NCBI GenBank assembly: GCA_023078555.1
Contig: CM041198.1
Location: forward strand, 10,421,874-10,485,873
Direction of reading: 5' to 3'
Source of the DNA: Ulva prolifera
Taxonomy: Eukaryota; Chlorophyta; Ulvophyceae; Ulvales; Ulvaceae
DNA: 64,000 nucleotides
How positions within the stretch are numbered: position 1 is the stretch's first letter; each line of letters opens with the position of its first letter. The position numbers were made by a program, and so were the translations under genes. This document shows positions 1-12,624 of this stretch, in pieces. The notes beneath the pieces were generated by a model. The model saw only the letters and a program-made list of their open reading frames with translations, searched no databases and was not told the DNA's origin.

Positions 1-1505
1 ATGGCATAGCTGAGCGTGAATGTGGTGCCACTTCTGATAGACTGAGAGCGCTCATGTGTCCAACCAACATAACACTCTTGCATGGCTTGAGGGGATGTTG
101 TGTGGGACCGCTGCAGCGAATCTGGTTCCTAATTCCGCTGTCATGAACCGCCTGAAGAGGGAACATGTTGCGGACAAGCTTGAGCGCTTTTTGACCAATT
201 TAGGTTGATATAGTTTCACGACGTGTAGGGACATCAATACAGTGCAGTCTGGGGGGGTCCATAAGACCACTGCCGACATTTCGGCTGTCGAACCTAGCAA
301 GGAAACTATAGAACGAGTTAAGCAGCAGATAGATCAGGCAAAAGAAAACGAAATGCTGCGGAAAGAATGGATAGACAATGATCTTGCAGATGTCATCCCG
401 TATATGTTGTTCTACAAAGAGACATATGACTCTGAGCGTGTCAAGCTCATGATTGCGCAGATGCACCCATGGGGGCTGCCGGTCTACGTCTACCTTGATT
501 CTGATAAGTTGCGTAGGTGAGACCCCAGGGGTGAACTTGTACTGTGGATGGGGCCAAGGCAAGGGCCCCACATGAAAAGAGTCTTCTAGCGTTGCCCCGG
601 GGGTGGCAGAGTGCTGGAGGTGCGGCAAATGGCATACATTGCCGCCATGTTGCGTGATCACTTGCGTACGCTAGCTACTGTGACGCGGGGAAATGTGCCT
701 CTGGTGCCTATGGGCCCGGAAGAGGAGTTGACGTTTGGTCCCGATCTGGAGAAGTGTGTGATGGCTGGTGCCCCTCCGTTTCCCGATCTGGATTTGATTG
801 AGTCCCGCAAAGAGCACATGCGCGTGCATGGCGCTGCTACTTTTGATTTCGATGGGTTCGCCATAGGTAGACAACTTGGTGAATTACATGACAGTGATTT
901 CATCCAGTTGGCGCCCGCGCAGCATATGGAGGACACGCTAGAGCTGCGTGACTTGCGTGAGGAATTGCAAGTAGGTCGTAGCATCGCGCCAGAGTCGGTG
1001 AGCCGGATGTTCCGGTAGAGTTGCAGGGGAGAACTAGGATGTCCACACTTGAGGTGGTGGAAGGAGTGCATGATGTCGTGCGCACCTAAGTGTTGGGGCA
1101 GACAGAAGTGCGCTGTCCTCCTCCATCGGGGGAGATGTATGTCAGTAGGGACACTCTCAACTATTCCAACGTCCACAACTTCCGGGACTTGAGTGGCGCT
1201 CAGATCGACATGAGGCCCGTCACCAAGAGCTGTGCCCAGCAGGGGAGGGCTCGGGAATCTGGCAGCCCCGCCGGAGCTCCGAGGCCAGATGCCCCATAGA
1301 CTGATGAGGTGAGCGTCATGGACGGCGTTAAGGAACAACATCCGCCGCCAACTGCCGCGGCGGGAGCAGCTGACCCGCCGCGAGGTGACGCAACTGATGT
1401 TGGGGGACCCTCCCTTGACATGCCCGGGTTTGGCCAAATTATGGCTAGCCGCTTGGGTCCAGGGGAGAAACTCATGTTTAGTTCAGGAGGCGGATTTGTC
1501 CCTGG

Positions 1506-1852
1506 TGTCACAATGCATGAGCCTGCGGGCAGCTGCGTGGTGACAGGTGCACCCATGCACGGACGATCCGCGGATCCAGTGTAGGGGTAAGCCGCCAGCT
1601 AGGATTGTCTCGATGTATTGAGAGAGATCGTGCGAGGGTTTCCCGCCGTAACCTTGAGTGTTCAGTGTGCATATAAGCATGTGCACACTGAGATCTGTAA
1701 CCATTATTATCACTGTTTCACGGTACTAGCTGTATCCTGATTCTTCCCCGCATTCCTCGCTACTACCTCTGTGCGCAGCAGGTATGGAATGCCGGCTACC
1801 TGACTTGACCTGAGACTGCGCGTCTGACCTACAGATGAGTGACTTTCTGACA
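1506..1852 (+). mobile_element. solo LTR, family A, inserted in the family B linker
   Basis: A 347 bp copy of the family A LTR (TGTCACAATGCATGAGCCTG ... TTTCTGACA) in the plus orientation. It is flanked by cctgg (1501-1505) and cctag (1853-1857), a 4/5 match to a 5 bp target duplication. Upstream the host frame reads ...GGFVP and downstream ...PRGEVSPP. Taking out the LTR and one flank joins them in one frame, so this is an insertion that later lost its internal part by LTR-LTR recombination. The short ORF that starts within the LTR at 1835 is an artefact of this junction. Confidence 0.9.
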
Positions 1853-2281
1853 CCTAGGGGAGAGGTAAGTCCGCCCAGCTCTCCTGTCGATGGAGAGTCC
1901 ATGCATCCTGCTAAGGAGATTAGTTTGCATGATGACGCTGCTGCTGATGCCCATGGGCATGAAGCGCAATCTGGTCCAGTTAGACAAAAATGGAAACCGC
2001 TTGTACGCAGGCGCTTGATTCCACATGCAGATGTTGCTGCGATAGATGTTGTAGCTTGTGATGATGAGCACAGTGATGTGAGTGAGCAGACAGTAGCACC
2101 AAAGGTTGCGGGCAGTTCAAGCATGGCGGCTACGGCTGACAGTGCGTTGCTTGATGCAGAGGTAGCTGAGCATGTGGAAAATGGCGGTGGTCAGTCAGGC
2201 CGGCGACATCCATCCCGCCGGGTTGCTGGCGTCATGAAGAAGAAACCTGCTGATCCATACAATCCACCCTAGAAGGCAGCG

Positions 2282-2926
2282 TTGGCTGGGCCTGATAGGG
2301 AGAAGTGGATGGTAGCTTTGGAGGAAGAGGTGAACTCTTTGAGTGAGCATGGCACCTATGAATTGGCAGATTTGCCAATAGGGGCTAAGGCCATCTTTGG
2401 TAAGTGGGTCATGAAGATTAAGAGGGGACCTACGGGAGAGATCCAGCGTTACAAGGCGCGGTATGTTGCTAGAGGGTTTACCCAGGAGGACGGTGTAGAT
2501 TTCTTTGAGACGTGGGCTCCAGTAGGGAGCTATGCCACTCTTCGTGTTGTTCTGTCAATAGCTGCAGTGGAGGATTCAGAGATGAAACACGTGGACATCC
2601 AGTGTGCCTTTCTCAACGGGGTCACGAATGAGACCGTTTATGAAGAACAACCTCAGCTTATGAACGATGGCACCAGTCGAGTGTGGAAAGTGCTTAAGAC
2701 CCTGTATGGCTTGAAGCAAGCAGCACGTGAATGGCACAAGGCGCTTGCACGTCTACTGGGTGAGATGGGCTTCGTTCGCTCACGCTCAGACCCTGCACTG
2801 TATGTTAGGAAAACTGGTAGATGTTTCATTTTCCTATGCGTTGATGATTTGTTTATCTTCGGACGGTCCATGGGCCTGAAGGAGTTGATAGACCGAATTC
2901 TCAAAGTGTTCACCGGAAGGGACTGA
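2282..2926 (+). pseudogene. copia reverse transcriptase domain, family B copy 1
   Basis: This is the best preserved piece of the left element. It opens with the EKWMVALEEEVNSL region typical of the copia RT N-terminus, then KWVMKIKRGPTGEIQRYKAR, FFETWAPVGSYATLR, HVDIQCAFLNG (first catalytic Asp), LKTLYGLKQAAREWHKAL, and CVDDLFIFG with the catalytic Asp pair at about residue 190. A TGA at 2924 replaces the codon that in the 62020-63516 copy continues as GDLSWALG, so the frame is cut just after the palm. A TAG at 2269 stands where the inverted copy has Trp. It is a decayed copy with no host role. Confidence 0.93.
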
Positions 2927-3820
2927 GGCGATTTGTCTTGGGCACTAGGCGCCTCTATCAAGCGTGACAGGAAAAAGAGAACGATCACATTGTCCCAGAG
3001 CAGAAGATTGTGAACCTACAAGAAAAGTTTAGCATGGCAGATTGCAAACCCAGTCCGACTCCACTGGTGCCACGGCAACAGTTGAGGAGTGCGAAGGACT
3101 ACCCTAACCTTGAGGTTGCCACTCAGGCAGAGCACGCTCAGTTCATGAGTGTTGTAGGGGAAATCCAGTACCTGGCTGTAGTTACGCGACCTGATATTTC
3201 TTATGCCTGTAATGCTTTGGCCAAGCATATGGGGTGTAGCTTAAAGGAGCATTGGTCAGCGGTGCAGCATGTGCTAAGATACCTGCAGTCCACGAAGGGA
3301 CTTTGTATGGTGTTTAAGGGCTCGTCTGAGTAGAGCTGTTTGCTTGAGGGATACACTGATGCTGATTTTGCAAATGACAAGAGTTTGAAGAGCATAAGTG
3401 GCCTACTCCTACGGGTGTATGGCAATACTGTGTTCTGGAGGTCAAAGAGACAGGCAATCACAACTGGTGATACGACTGAGGCAGAATTGATAGCAATGAG
3501 TAGTGCAGCAAACAAGTTGATGTGGGCCAAGCAATTGTTGCTAGACTTGCATCTTCGCCCAGGAAAAAGGTGCTTTGGGGAGATAATAAATGTGCGACTA
3601 TCCTTGCAAACAATCCAATCTCTAGTGATAGGTCCAAACATATTCGAGTGCGGCACCTACGGGTCCGATAATTTGTAGAGGCGGATGAGATCCAAGTGCA
3701 GTGGGTAGGGACCAAAGACCAGTTAGCTGATGTCTGCACTAAGGTTTTGCCTAGACCTGCATTGAAGGACGTTCGAGAGAAGCTGCATCTGATTCAAGAT
3801 CAGAAGACCTTCTAGGGGAG

Positions 3821-4210
3821 TGTCATAAATCAGTGTCTAGGTACACCTGCAATGCATGACGCGCAAGTCTGCGCATGGGTATGGTGGCCAAGGGCCCATC
3901 CCGTGTTATGTTAGGATAGTATGCATGAGCATACTTGGGGCGCTCCGTGAGAGGCTCGCCCCGGGCCATTGTCATTGGGCCACGGTAGACATGCACGAAT
4001 GGTCGCATATAGTCGTATGCGTCCAAGTCTGATATGCGTCCAAGTCTGAAGTAACCTTTCTCTTACATCTTCCATAGGTTCCTGCACTGTCTTGCATCCA
4101 ATGCAGTATACTCCCTGATATGTGCAGTGACCTTTCGTACGACCTGGCGGCTCCAGATATAGGCCCTACTAACCTCCTAATGCATACATAATAGGTTCTA
4201 GTTTATAACA
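3821..4210 (+). mobile_element. 3' LTR, family B
   Basis: It begins TGTCATAAAT directly after a purine tract (aggggag, 3814-3820), the expected polypurine-tract/LTR border, and ends in GTTTATAACA at 4210, giving TG...CA ends and 390 bp. The other family B LTRs at 59677-60070 and 61621-62014 (394 bp each) share both ends and the central block around TGTTATGTTAGGA. This copy has a private 17 bp tandem duplication (tatgcgtccaagtctga twice, about 4017-4050). The 5' LTR lies outside the window. Confidence 0.88.
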
Positions 4211-6398
4211 CTTAGTACAAGTCATGTCAGGGCAGAAGTCGTTGTAACATTAATATCACATGCATGGGCGTAGGAGCGGTGCAGCGGCGATCTGTTGCGT
4301 TGTGCTTGCCGCATTTACCTACCGCGGCCAAGTGTGGTATATCGATGGTAACCGTGGCAGCTTAGCTAAAGGCCATCGTATGAGCCCACGCCATCGTATG
4401 AGCCCGCGCAGCCCAGTAACTCCGGCTCCGAGCTGCCGGGCACTACATAATGCTATCAACAATGCCACTCTACCACCGTGCTACCTCTGCTCGTTTTTCG
4501 ATTCTGCCTGTGCCCCGGGACACCGGTTTTCAGCCAACTCGGGGTTTTGACATCTCGCATGCAGCATGCGTCACGCGACAGCACTCGCCAAGCTGCCACG
4601 CCATGCACTCTACGAGAGCATTGTCGACAACTGGAGCGCAGTTTCGCAAAAAATGTGCTGATGGATGCATTTGATTTGTGAGACTGAATGCATAGCAGCT
4701 TGGCTCACATGAAATAGTTCAGCACACGATTTTTCGGGGGACCACACGTAGAATGCCATTTGGAGCCTGTGTGCAAACTGAGAGGCTCTCGAGCAGAACA
4801 TCACTCGAGGTAAACTGTAACAGCTACACATTACATTCAGCACCACAGATGTGCTTGTCGCATGCCTGGGGGGAATGCCCCGGGATCGAAAGGCCCTGTT
4901 AAGAGTCCAGGTCATGCCAACCCCATCAAGCTTCAGTCGAGCTCAGGTACCTGCGATGCAGTCACAGGACATGGGAACCTACAATGGACTCCTGCACATT
5001 GCCTGCCCTGAGCTTTTATTTGTAGTATGTTTGATCAATGTTTGGATCGAGTGTGTTCGATCGGGACGCTATGTTGTGCTTTCTGGCGTTTCCCATGCAA
5101 TGGCCCGAGTTCATGAAACTTGCATTTTCCAACAGCAAGCCATGGCATTCGCAACGCTCGAGATGTCGCCTTCCTCCAAGAGTCCGCTCCACTGTTACTT
5201 CTCCCTCACCCCGGTCGATTCTTGCCATGCTTCTACGCATGGCTACACAGGCGCAGATCACATTTACCATGACCCAGTGAGCAAGGATCTCCAGCCTCAG
5301 CACAGCCCTGGCTGAGCCCACACAACACTGCTTCGACCGCGACTAGCCAGTCCCAGCTATATGCAGCCGCTCTTGAGCAGGCACGCTGTCAATCGTCCGT
5401 CGACATCATCTGGCGTCGACTTCATGTAGTCTCGGCAGCGCTCGGGTGTTATTCTTCGGGTGCTATTGGGACGAAAACTGCACTTTGAAACAGTTGGACA
5501 TGTGCCACACGTCTGGCGCTCCAAACCATGCGACCTGATTAAACCCGATCGTGTCCCGACGATGAAATATAACGAGGTGCATGCGCTTGCGTAGCACAGC
5601 ATGCATTGAGCGCTCGGCCCCCTCACCGTTGTATTGATTTTCACGAACGCTGCAGATCGCCGCAATAGATGTAATCCGCACTGTACAAGTGCGTGATCTG
5701 CTGCGGCTGACATTCAGGCATCGACTTTTCGGAAGATCCGTCAGTCCAAACATATTGATGCAAATACACGTTAAAATGACGCTGATGGATAGAATTCGCT
5801 AGACTCGATCTCTGCATGATCGATAGGCAGCTGTGAGTTTGTGTTCGGGGGTCTGTCCGAGGCTGCACCAGGCAGTAAGCCCATAATCTTGGGGCGTTCA
5901 TGGCATTGAGCAGGCTCTGTCTCCCCAATCAGGTCAGCATTTCACAGAAGCGCGTTGCAAGGTGCGTTCCGAGGTTCAGTCCTGCTATTGCTTGTAGCGT
6001 GTCGAAGTAAACTGCTCTGCGGAAGCCTTGCTTGGCATGTTCATATAAAATCCCGCTTAATAGAAAGCCGAGAGACGTACGAGGTGTCTATATCCAGTCT
6101 GGTCGATCTGACAGTATTCATATCTGCGCATCTTGTTGTCTGTCAACTCGATGTGGGAGCATTTTTACAGGGCGCTTGATAGGCGCTAGATGTAGTGCAT
6201 ATTCTCTCGTAGTGCAGGGACGTCAGTGAACACTGTGCCTTGCTACCCCACAAGGTGTTCAATTTAGATGCACAGCGGATGCGCGTCAAGAGCAGCCATC
6301 GCGCGCCGTGTCTATGGAGTCAGCCATGCGCACGTAGAGCTGATGTGGGATTTGAAAGTGGCTTTCGTTTCCAGAAGTGCTCGTCAAAGTGTGGTGCG
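4211..6398. other. unassigned stretch between the left retroelement and the first host gene
   Basis: I recognise no gene, RNA or complete transposon here. Open frames are short (under 160 codons), overlap on both strands and match nothing I know. A minus-strand frame at 5463-5753 looks slightly protein-like (FHRRDTIGFNQVAWFGAPDV) but has no identifiable domain. A tandem duplication of an 18 bp unit (ccatcgtatgagcccacg and its near copy) lies at 4373-4408. Confidence 0.5.
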
Positions 6399-8483
6399 AT
6401 GGGAGACGAGCCTGTTCGTTCGCAGACTGATGGTCTACACAGCGAGTCACCTGCAAAACACATGCCACGATCCAATGTCAGCATAGCTAGGGAGCAGAAT
6501 CTCCAAAGGGGGGCCGACTCGTCTCAGGAAGAACACGCCATTGATGTCAGGCAGTCGGGCAGGCCCACAGTCGATGCTTCTGTGCACAATGCCACTGTCC
6601 AGGTCTTAGACAGCCTTCAAAAAGGCAGGGGGGAGCAGCCTGTAGAAGAAGCTATCCTTGATATCACTTACGAAGTTCTTGATGATGGGGTCACCCGACC
6701 TGCGCACCAGGTGCAGCACTGAGCCTGTCCATGTATGACTTGTCTGTCACGATCGATGTTACGCCACAACTGTTTGTCCAGCGTTCTTCCAGGGGATTAC
6801 ACGCTTCGAACACGCTCTGTGTTTAGATAAATTGTGTGCAGATTGTGCAGTGTGACAGCTTGATCAGTGGTGTGGAACCTGGGGATCCATATGAGGAGGG
6901 ATGGGTCGCTGATACGGCGAATGATGCCCGTGCACGTCACTGGCAGTCTGGAGAATCGCAGTATAAGCCAGTTTCATGGTCAGCGCTTGGCCTTAGTATT
7001 GGTAATTTTGATGTTGTCTCTAATGTAGGGGGTGATGGTCGCAGCAGTGATGGTTCGCAAGGTGGCGGAGGAGGTGGTGGGGGAAGTGGCTTCTTTCCAA
7101 GAACGGCGTATGGAGATGGGGGCGGGAGCTCCGCCGCTGTTGCAATTGTGTATGCGTTTTTAGTCGCAGTGCTGGGGTACTTTTGGTGGAGCATCTACAT
7201 TGTTGTCTCGAAGCCCGAATTGATTGGCAAGAAGGTTTCCACTTTTTGGTCATCGCAGCGATGGCGAGCCAAGTTGATGCAGCGCAGTAAAGAAGTTAGA
7301 ATTCCACCTCGAAAGGAAACCCGATACCGGACTCTTTGTGTCTACAGGCAAGGGTACTCACGCCTGGCAAGGTTCGGTTTCTGTTGTCAGGAGTGAATTT
7401 CCGCTTCTTTCTTGCCATGTGTGTCATTTGTGATCTTGCACCATTTCGCTCTGTGCCGGGTTTTTGAGAAGCAGGTGCATGTGCCACTCAGGGGTAGCCT
7501 ATTGCAGGCGCCTGATTGCTCCTTCTCCTGCGGTAGACGCAGCACTCTTAGACCACACTCTGGAGCGAGATGGTGGCTACTCAAGCATGTTCTTGGAGGT
7601 GCCAAGGCCAACCGTGTCTGCACATCCTGTAAGGCTGCGCCGGATTAGTCGGGGTCCACGTCTAGTTAATTCCCGTGCCCACAATAGCATCTCTCGGGAA
7701 TGCTCAGCGTCTCTGCAGCTTGATATTCCACTGTCACTGAGTCCCAAAGCAGTCAAAGTTTGGCCATCTCCTGATTGGATGGCAGAAGAAGCAGGTTCTC
7801 TGGCAGATGAGATGCACATGATGCCTGTGATTGGTTTTTCACCATTTGAGGACCGGGTCGGGGCAGCAACGCTCACTGCTGAGTTGTCGCTGCACCGAGC
7901 CTCTGGATCTCTTCCCTCTGAAGGAACTTTGGACGACATACTTGATAGCATGCCTTCCACGGTACAACGTTCTCAGGCCTTGTCATTCAAGCATCGCAGG
8001 CTCTCCTGGGCGTGCTTTCCTGTTCATACCAGTGAAACTGCTGTGCCTGCTCCAAGCAATACATTCTGTCGACATGCCACCTTTGGCCGACTTGGACAGG
8101 TGCATGAGCAAGTACACTCTGAGGAGGTTTCAGAGGCACAGCTGACCTCTCACGAGTACCATGATCTGCAGCGGCACTTCGTCAGCCACGTTGTTCCGGG
8201 TTCACTTGCGCTGAATACGTTGCAACGACATTCTGCTCATGCTCGGCAAGAGCCCAGCTTTCCATCCGAACATACTGGACGGAATGAAGAAGCGAGTGCC
8301 ATGAAGCGCAACAAAAGCCAGCCAGCAATGTCAGTAGATGAGCCTCGCATCATTACACTTGAACCTGTACGGAGAAGTGCAAGCCTTCACTCTCTAGTAG
8401 ATGCAAAAGCCTCCATTAAAGCAGGTGAAGGTAAGGCGCATACTGTGCTCTGCCTGTTGGCACTGACCAAGGATTCTTTGTAG
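6399..8483 (+). CDS. unrecognised multi-exon protein with one membrane segment
   Basis: I do not recognise this gene. Exon 1 (6399-6710) starts MGDEPVRSQTDG and ends CAG|GTGCAG. It joins in phase 0 to an exon at 6851 (after TGTGCAG) that reads DSLISGVEPGDPYEEGW. That exon carries a Gly run (7062-7095) and a hydrophobic stretch AAVAIVYAFLVAVLGYFWWS (about 7135-7195) followed by basic residues, which would fit one transmembrane helix. A third exon from about 7500 adds roughly 310 residues rich in Ser, His and Arg, with SLHSLVDAKASIKAGEG just before a possible donor (GGTAAGG, about 8432), so the true end may lie further right (perhaps the open stretch reaching 8917). Matching splice phase and frame length argue that it is real. 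Confidence 0.5.
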
Positions 8484-9959
8484 ACCCAGGGTGCCCTGGA
8501 CACTGTCTCAAAGTTAAGTGATGGATCTGCCTAATTGGTGTCACCTGCATGTGCAGGTGGGCGCCCATCAAGCAGAACAGCCAATGCACCCGCAGAATAC
8601 GATCCATAAGAGGTTGCATGTGCTACATCTGGCATTCTCCCGGCATATGAAGTATATGCCTGTCTTGACATCGTTCCTGAGATGTAGGAATGCGAAGCTG
8701 GACTAAATCGTCTATCTGTGAGCTTGCATGAATTATCCAATATGTTGCTGAGATTTCATCACTAAGTGTAGATCAGATGTGTATGGCTCTACGGGCAGTT
8801 GCAATTCGAACGCTTGGACCAAGTTTCAGGCGCCAGCTCGAGTCATTGCTGCTGTTGCTACACCTGTGTGCCATACATCGCGTCGGTGAATCGGTAGTCC
8901 CCAAAGCTGCAGAATGAACAAGCAACATATAAGCATTCTCTATTATATGCACTTATGTCGTGGAGGCAAGGGTTGTCTTGTTCTTGAGCATTGTGTCACA
9001 GGAGAATGACACACCGCTCCGTGTCCCATATGCATGCATTGTTATTGAAGTTTCGACCTGAGCATGTGTGCAGGTTGAACACAGGAAAACGGTTTCGTGC
9101 ATATATTCGCTTCTCGCTCGTGATAGAATGTCTAGCCTACAGTCCTGCGGTGCTTGCACATCTTCGTCACATTGCTTTGATAGTCTTGTCTAGCGAAACC
9201 CAGATATGCAAGAGCCTCATCACATCTAAACGCTATGGCTACACATAAACCCCATCTGTACATGTGAACCAGCACTTTTTAAAGCAATAGATCGAGACTG
9301 TGCCCAGGACAATCCCCCAAAGAACTACGGATGATCTTCATGGCAAACACGATGGCATTTCACAGCTGATGGAAATTCACCAGGCGAGAAGCGACCATGC
9401 ATATGCAGCAGGTTCACAGTTCCATGTGAAACATTCATAACAGACATGAACTAGCCAGTCGAAAGTTGTTGCGGCATTCTTGTCACCATCGATTTAGTAG
9501 CATCGTCACATTGCCCATACATGCACTGTGGGGACCTGTGTGGCCTGATCAAGAGCGCTCAGCAGACTTATCACCCATGGTTCGAGTATCAGAAGACATT
9601 TTGTTGGGAAATGTTTTGCTTCTACATGCAACCCATCTCATCAACATCATGTGTGTCCAGTGCATGTTCGTATAGATCTGCTTTAGCTGGTTTGAGCCAT
9701 GTACTGGCGGTAGACATGGTGTCCAGAAGGTCATACGGCTCCACTCCGCTTCGGATTGCTTGATCTCTTGTGGCAAATTTGATTCGGGGACATAATCTAG
9801 GCGAGCGCTTCGCCACTTACGGGCGTGACCTCCTGCGCTCTTTTCGCCGCTTCTGACCAGACTCTGCAGATACCAGATCCACTGAAGTCGTGACGTCACT
9901 GATGTGCTGAAACATTCACATCCTCATGTTGGTGTCCCATATGCCTGCTTACAGGTTCA
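8484..9959. other. no recognised gene; possible 3' exons of the preceding gene
   Basis: A plus-strand stretch at about 8752-8917 reads EISSLSVDQMCMALRAVA and then a Leu-rich segment before a stop. It could be a last exon of the unknown gene at 6399-8483, but I cannot show the splice. From 8920 to 9959 I see only short frames. Confidence 0.35.
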
Positions 9960-11932
9960 CTAGGGCGCTACCTTGGCATGCCGCTTCTCTTTCACTTGCT
10001 TGCTCTCACTGTACACCTCTGTAGCCTTGCACCCAGGTTCAGGCTGGATTCCAACGATATGCAGAAGCTCAGCCAACATGGGAAACTTGACACGTTTGTC
10101 CGTGTCACTAGTGCAGGATAAGGCAGGGCAAGTGTTGACCTCAAGAAGCTTTGCCTTGAGTGATTCCGTCAAAATCAGGTCGACCCCATAAATTTCAAAG
10201 CAGCTGTGCCTGTCACCCGTGTGACACATCACCTACAAATTTTGCAGGCACATGAGGACAGCATGAGGCATGGCCCATTATGGCATGCTGCATGTCTTGT
10301 TGAATACCTGTGATGTCATTCGCGAATGAGCTGCAAGTAGTGCCAATGCACACAGCTCTTCGACCTGTCTCCAAATGAGCCCACAGCATTCTCCTTTGCC
10401 CTGGAGTTTCAAGTGGTCCCACAGGTCGCTGATCTCCCATTTAGTTGGATGAGCTTGACCATTGCAGAATTTTCGATTGACTGCATGATTTGTGAGGTGC
10501 ATCTGGCGATTGCTCATGCTTGCTTTACTGCGATCATATTTGACTGAAGCAAATCTGACCATAGCATTTTGATATACATATGCGCGAAGAGGATGAAAGC
10601 TGGTCACTGCCAGGTAGATTCGAAGGTCAAATTTGTAGCCATCGATGCAAAGAGGTTTATGCACATATTGTTGAACAATAGCCTTCTTGCACTTGCGATT
10701 AATGGCAGATGGCTTCAATACCAACCGTACACCCCTGCCTCGACTACTTGCAAGTGGCTTCTGGATCCACATGGTTCCAGGACTGCGTTTCGCGTGCTGC
10801 TGGAATGCTGCCCATTCCAGTGGGAGCATGTAGAACAGTGGGATGATGTCAAATATCTTGCCATGCAGCCTCCTCATTCTTGCAACATTCCTGGATTGAG
10901 CATTTATTGACCACTGTCCATATGTATGCAGATCGCGGACAGGTGTGGGGAGTTGCACACTGGTAAAACAAGTCTTTCCGGCCTAGCTCCCAAGTTCCAG
11001 GCCAGTGATTGCAGATCTGATGCGTTCTTAATGACCTCATTGCTGTCCTCTGCATGAACGAGCCCCAAAGCACATTCCAGTTGGAGCCAGATGTTTCCTG
11101 GAAACCCGCGTTCCAGAATGCAGCTTTTATCGCGCGATTTGCAATGCCTCCAAATTTAACTTTTGGCCGTGAACCTCGAATGAAAGTGCATCCACTTCTG
11201 TCTCCGAAAAATGCAATGGTGGCAGGCCAACCTGGAAGCTTCGATTGTAACACCATCGCTGGTGCTTGCTTCGCTTGACAGGCCCTACAAGGGTGGAAGG
11301 AACTAGCAATGTGGTGTAGCGCGCCTTGAATCCTTGCACCACGCAGACGTTATAGACATGCGCATTGAAAAACATGAGGTAGTTCCACACCGGTCGTCAT
11401 GCTCTCGGTGCGCACGGCAGGTAGTGATGGGAACAACTTCGTCACTGGAGTGCTGTAATGCTGACAGCGGAAATGTATGCAAAGAACTTTGCAAACCAGT
11501 GACGCTTCCGCTGATGAAATACTGCTGCTCTGGCTGTGCAGAATTCCTGGGTTCAATTTCGCAGGTGCCGATGTCCGCCATCTTAGGTACCTCATCACAG
11601 ATACCGCTATTGCTGCTCGGGCTGATCGACACTGTGAATGTTGATTGAGCGCTGAGAGTGCCTTCCTGGCTGCTATTAGTGATGATCGCCGCTCGTGAGG
11701 CATCCAACATGAACCTGCAATTCCTGCCGGACAAGACCCCTCTAGTCCTGCAGCACGCTGTCGTCTGTGATTTTTCAACATTCATACAGTCCGTACGTAA
11801 AATATTGCTGCGACGTGGCTGCGGTAGGCAATCAATTTTGGATTTAGCATCCAATGGAATGTGTCGATCGAGGCCAGCCCGTTGATCCACGCCATTAGCA
11901 GGACAGACGTCGACAATTCCCTGATCTTTCAT
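9960..11932 (-). CDS. TTLL: tubulin-tyrosine ligase-like protein (TTLL4/TTLL5-type polyglutamylase)
   Basis: TTLL enzymes add glutamates to tubulin tails using ATP; in algae the targets are mainly axonemal and basal-body microtubules. The exon read down from about 11256 carries the TTLL core entry: RPKVKFGGI, NWNVLWGSF, and HWPGTWELGRKD (family form NHFPG..ELGRKD). The next exon has WIQKPLASSRGRGVRL (ATP-grasp loop), VQQYVHKPLCIDGYKFDLRI, MVRFASVKYD and MHLTNHAVN. A GT-AG intron (about 10307-10210) separates the last exon, CFEIYGVDLILTESLKAKLL followed by EVNTCPALS, which holds the Mg-binding Glu and Asn. The N-terminal 200 residues (from 11932) are a low-complexity lead without a known domain. 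The TTLL4/5 subtype comes from the PGTWELGRKD and FDLRIY blocks; substrate preference is inference. IPK1 lies upstream on the same strand. Confidence 0.88.
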
Positions 11933-12624
11933 TTTCCTTCCTCGCTCAACGGGCAGGCGCCTGCAAGCTGGTAGCCATGTCCGGATTGCCCAGGTTTCAC
12001 CCTAAATCTCGGCACTGATGACGCCCTTGAATGTCGCGTCCACTCCTGCAGCCTGTGTACAATGCGCAAGCTGCTCACCGCCAGCATATGACATTGCAAA
12101 TGATCAGCTATCACTGATTCTCCCACCAATTTGCGCGCTGTAATTTACGTTCGGATCGTCGTTGCTTCTTCAGAGGGTGGTGGCTGTGCTGAGATTGCCC
12201 CGCCGACACAGACCCACTTTCTCTCTATCTACCAGTACTGTACCACAAAGGTTCCAGTCTTCACAGATGTGGTGAAAATCACAAGCCACATGCATCGATG
12301 ACGGGCTGTGTCAGGTCAACACAGCCGATACATGCACAAAGTTGAACTTACAACATAGTTGATTCAGTACATATAAAAATGCTTGAACTGACGCCACGAG
12401 CGTTTATGGAAGTCATCTAAAAGCCTGTCAGTTGCCCTTTCAGCAGGCGCCACGACGCACGACGACACGACAAGCATGCAGTGTATTGTCGCTGTGGCAC
12501 GCAAATGGCACAGAAAAGACCTGCAAACGTAAGTCCGTTTTCAGGTTCGTGCTGACCGGCCGAAATTAGCTGGACGCCACCCGCCCCCTGCTAGCTACAG
12601 CGTGCATGGTGCGGATTCGCACTG
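11933..12624. other. intergenic, between TTLL start and IPK1 stop
   Basis: About 690 bp holding the presumed TTLL promoter and the IPK1 3' end. An AT-rich block (acatataaaaatgc near 12370) resembles a TATA element but faces plus and has no gene behind it. Nothing else is identifiable. Confidence 0.4.

Larger units (their letters stand above)
3..3815 (+). pseudogene. Ty1/copia family B pol remnant (integrase end, linker, RT, RNase H)
   Basis: The window opens inside integrase: the first codons read GIAERE, the region of the last catalytic Glu of the DDE triad, and then the frame shifts. A post-integrase stretch with HPWGLPVYVYLDSDKL and DPRGELVLWMG follows (about 450-560), broken by TGA at 518 and TAG at 587, then a low-similarity linker to about 2270. 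The reverse transcriptase is open from 2282 to 2926 and carries the CVDDLFIFG active site, followed by RNase H pieces (3010-3333, 3340-3580, then another frame to 3815). Several stops and frameshifts mean it cannot make a full polyprotein. The closest relative in the window is the inverted copy at 62020-63816. Confidence 0.9.

Noticed and set aside
658-1437. Long minus-strand frame (259 codons) over the left element
   Set aside because: It is antisense to the recognisable copia pol remnant and shows no family features; the plus frame with HPWG...DPRG explains the sequence.
2653-2988. Minus-strand frame opposite the RT domain
   Set aside because: Shadow of the reverse transcriptase; the plus strand carries all RT motifs.
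7020-7253. Minus-strand Pro/His-rich frame opposite the Gly run
   Set aside because: Shadow of the GGN repeat in the plus-strand unknown gene.
12360-12400. TATA-like acatataaaaatgc as a promoter
   Set aside because: It faces plus, away from both neighbouring minus-strand genes, and no plus gene follows for 3 kb.
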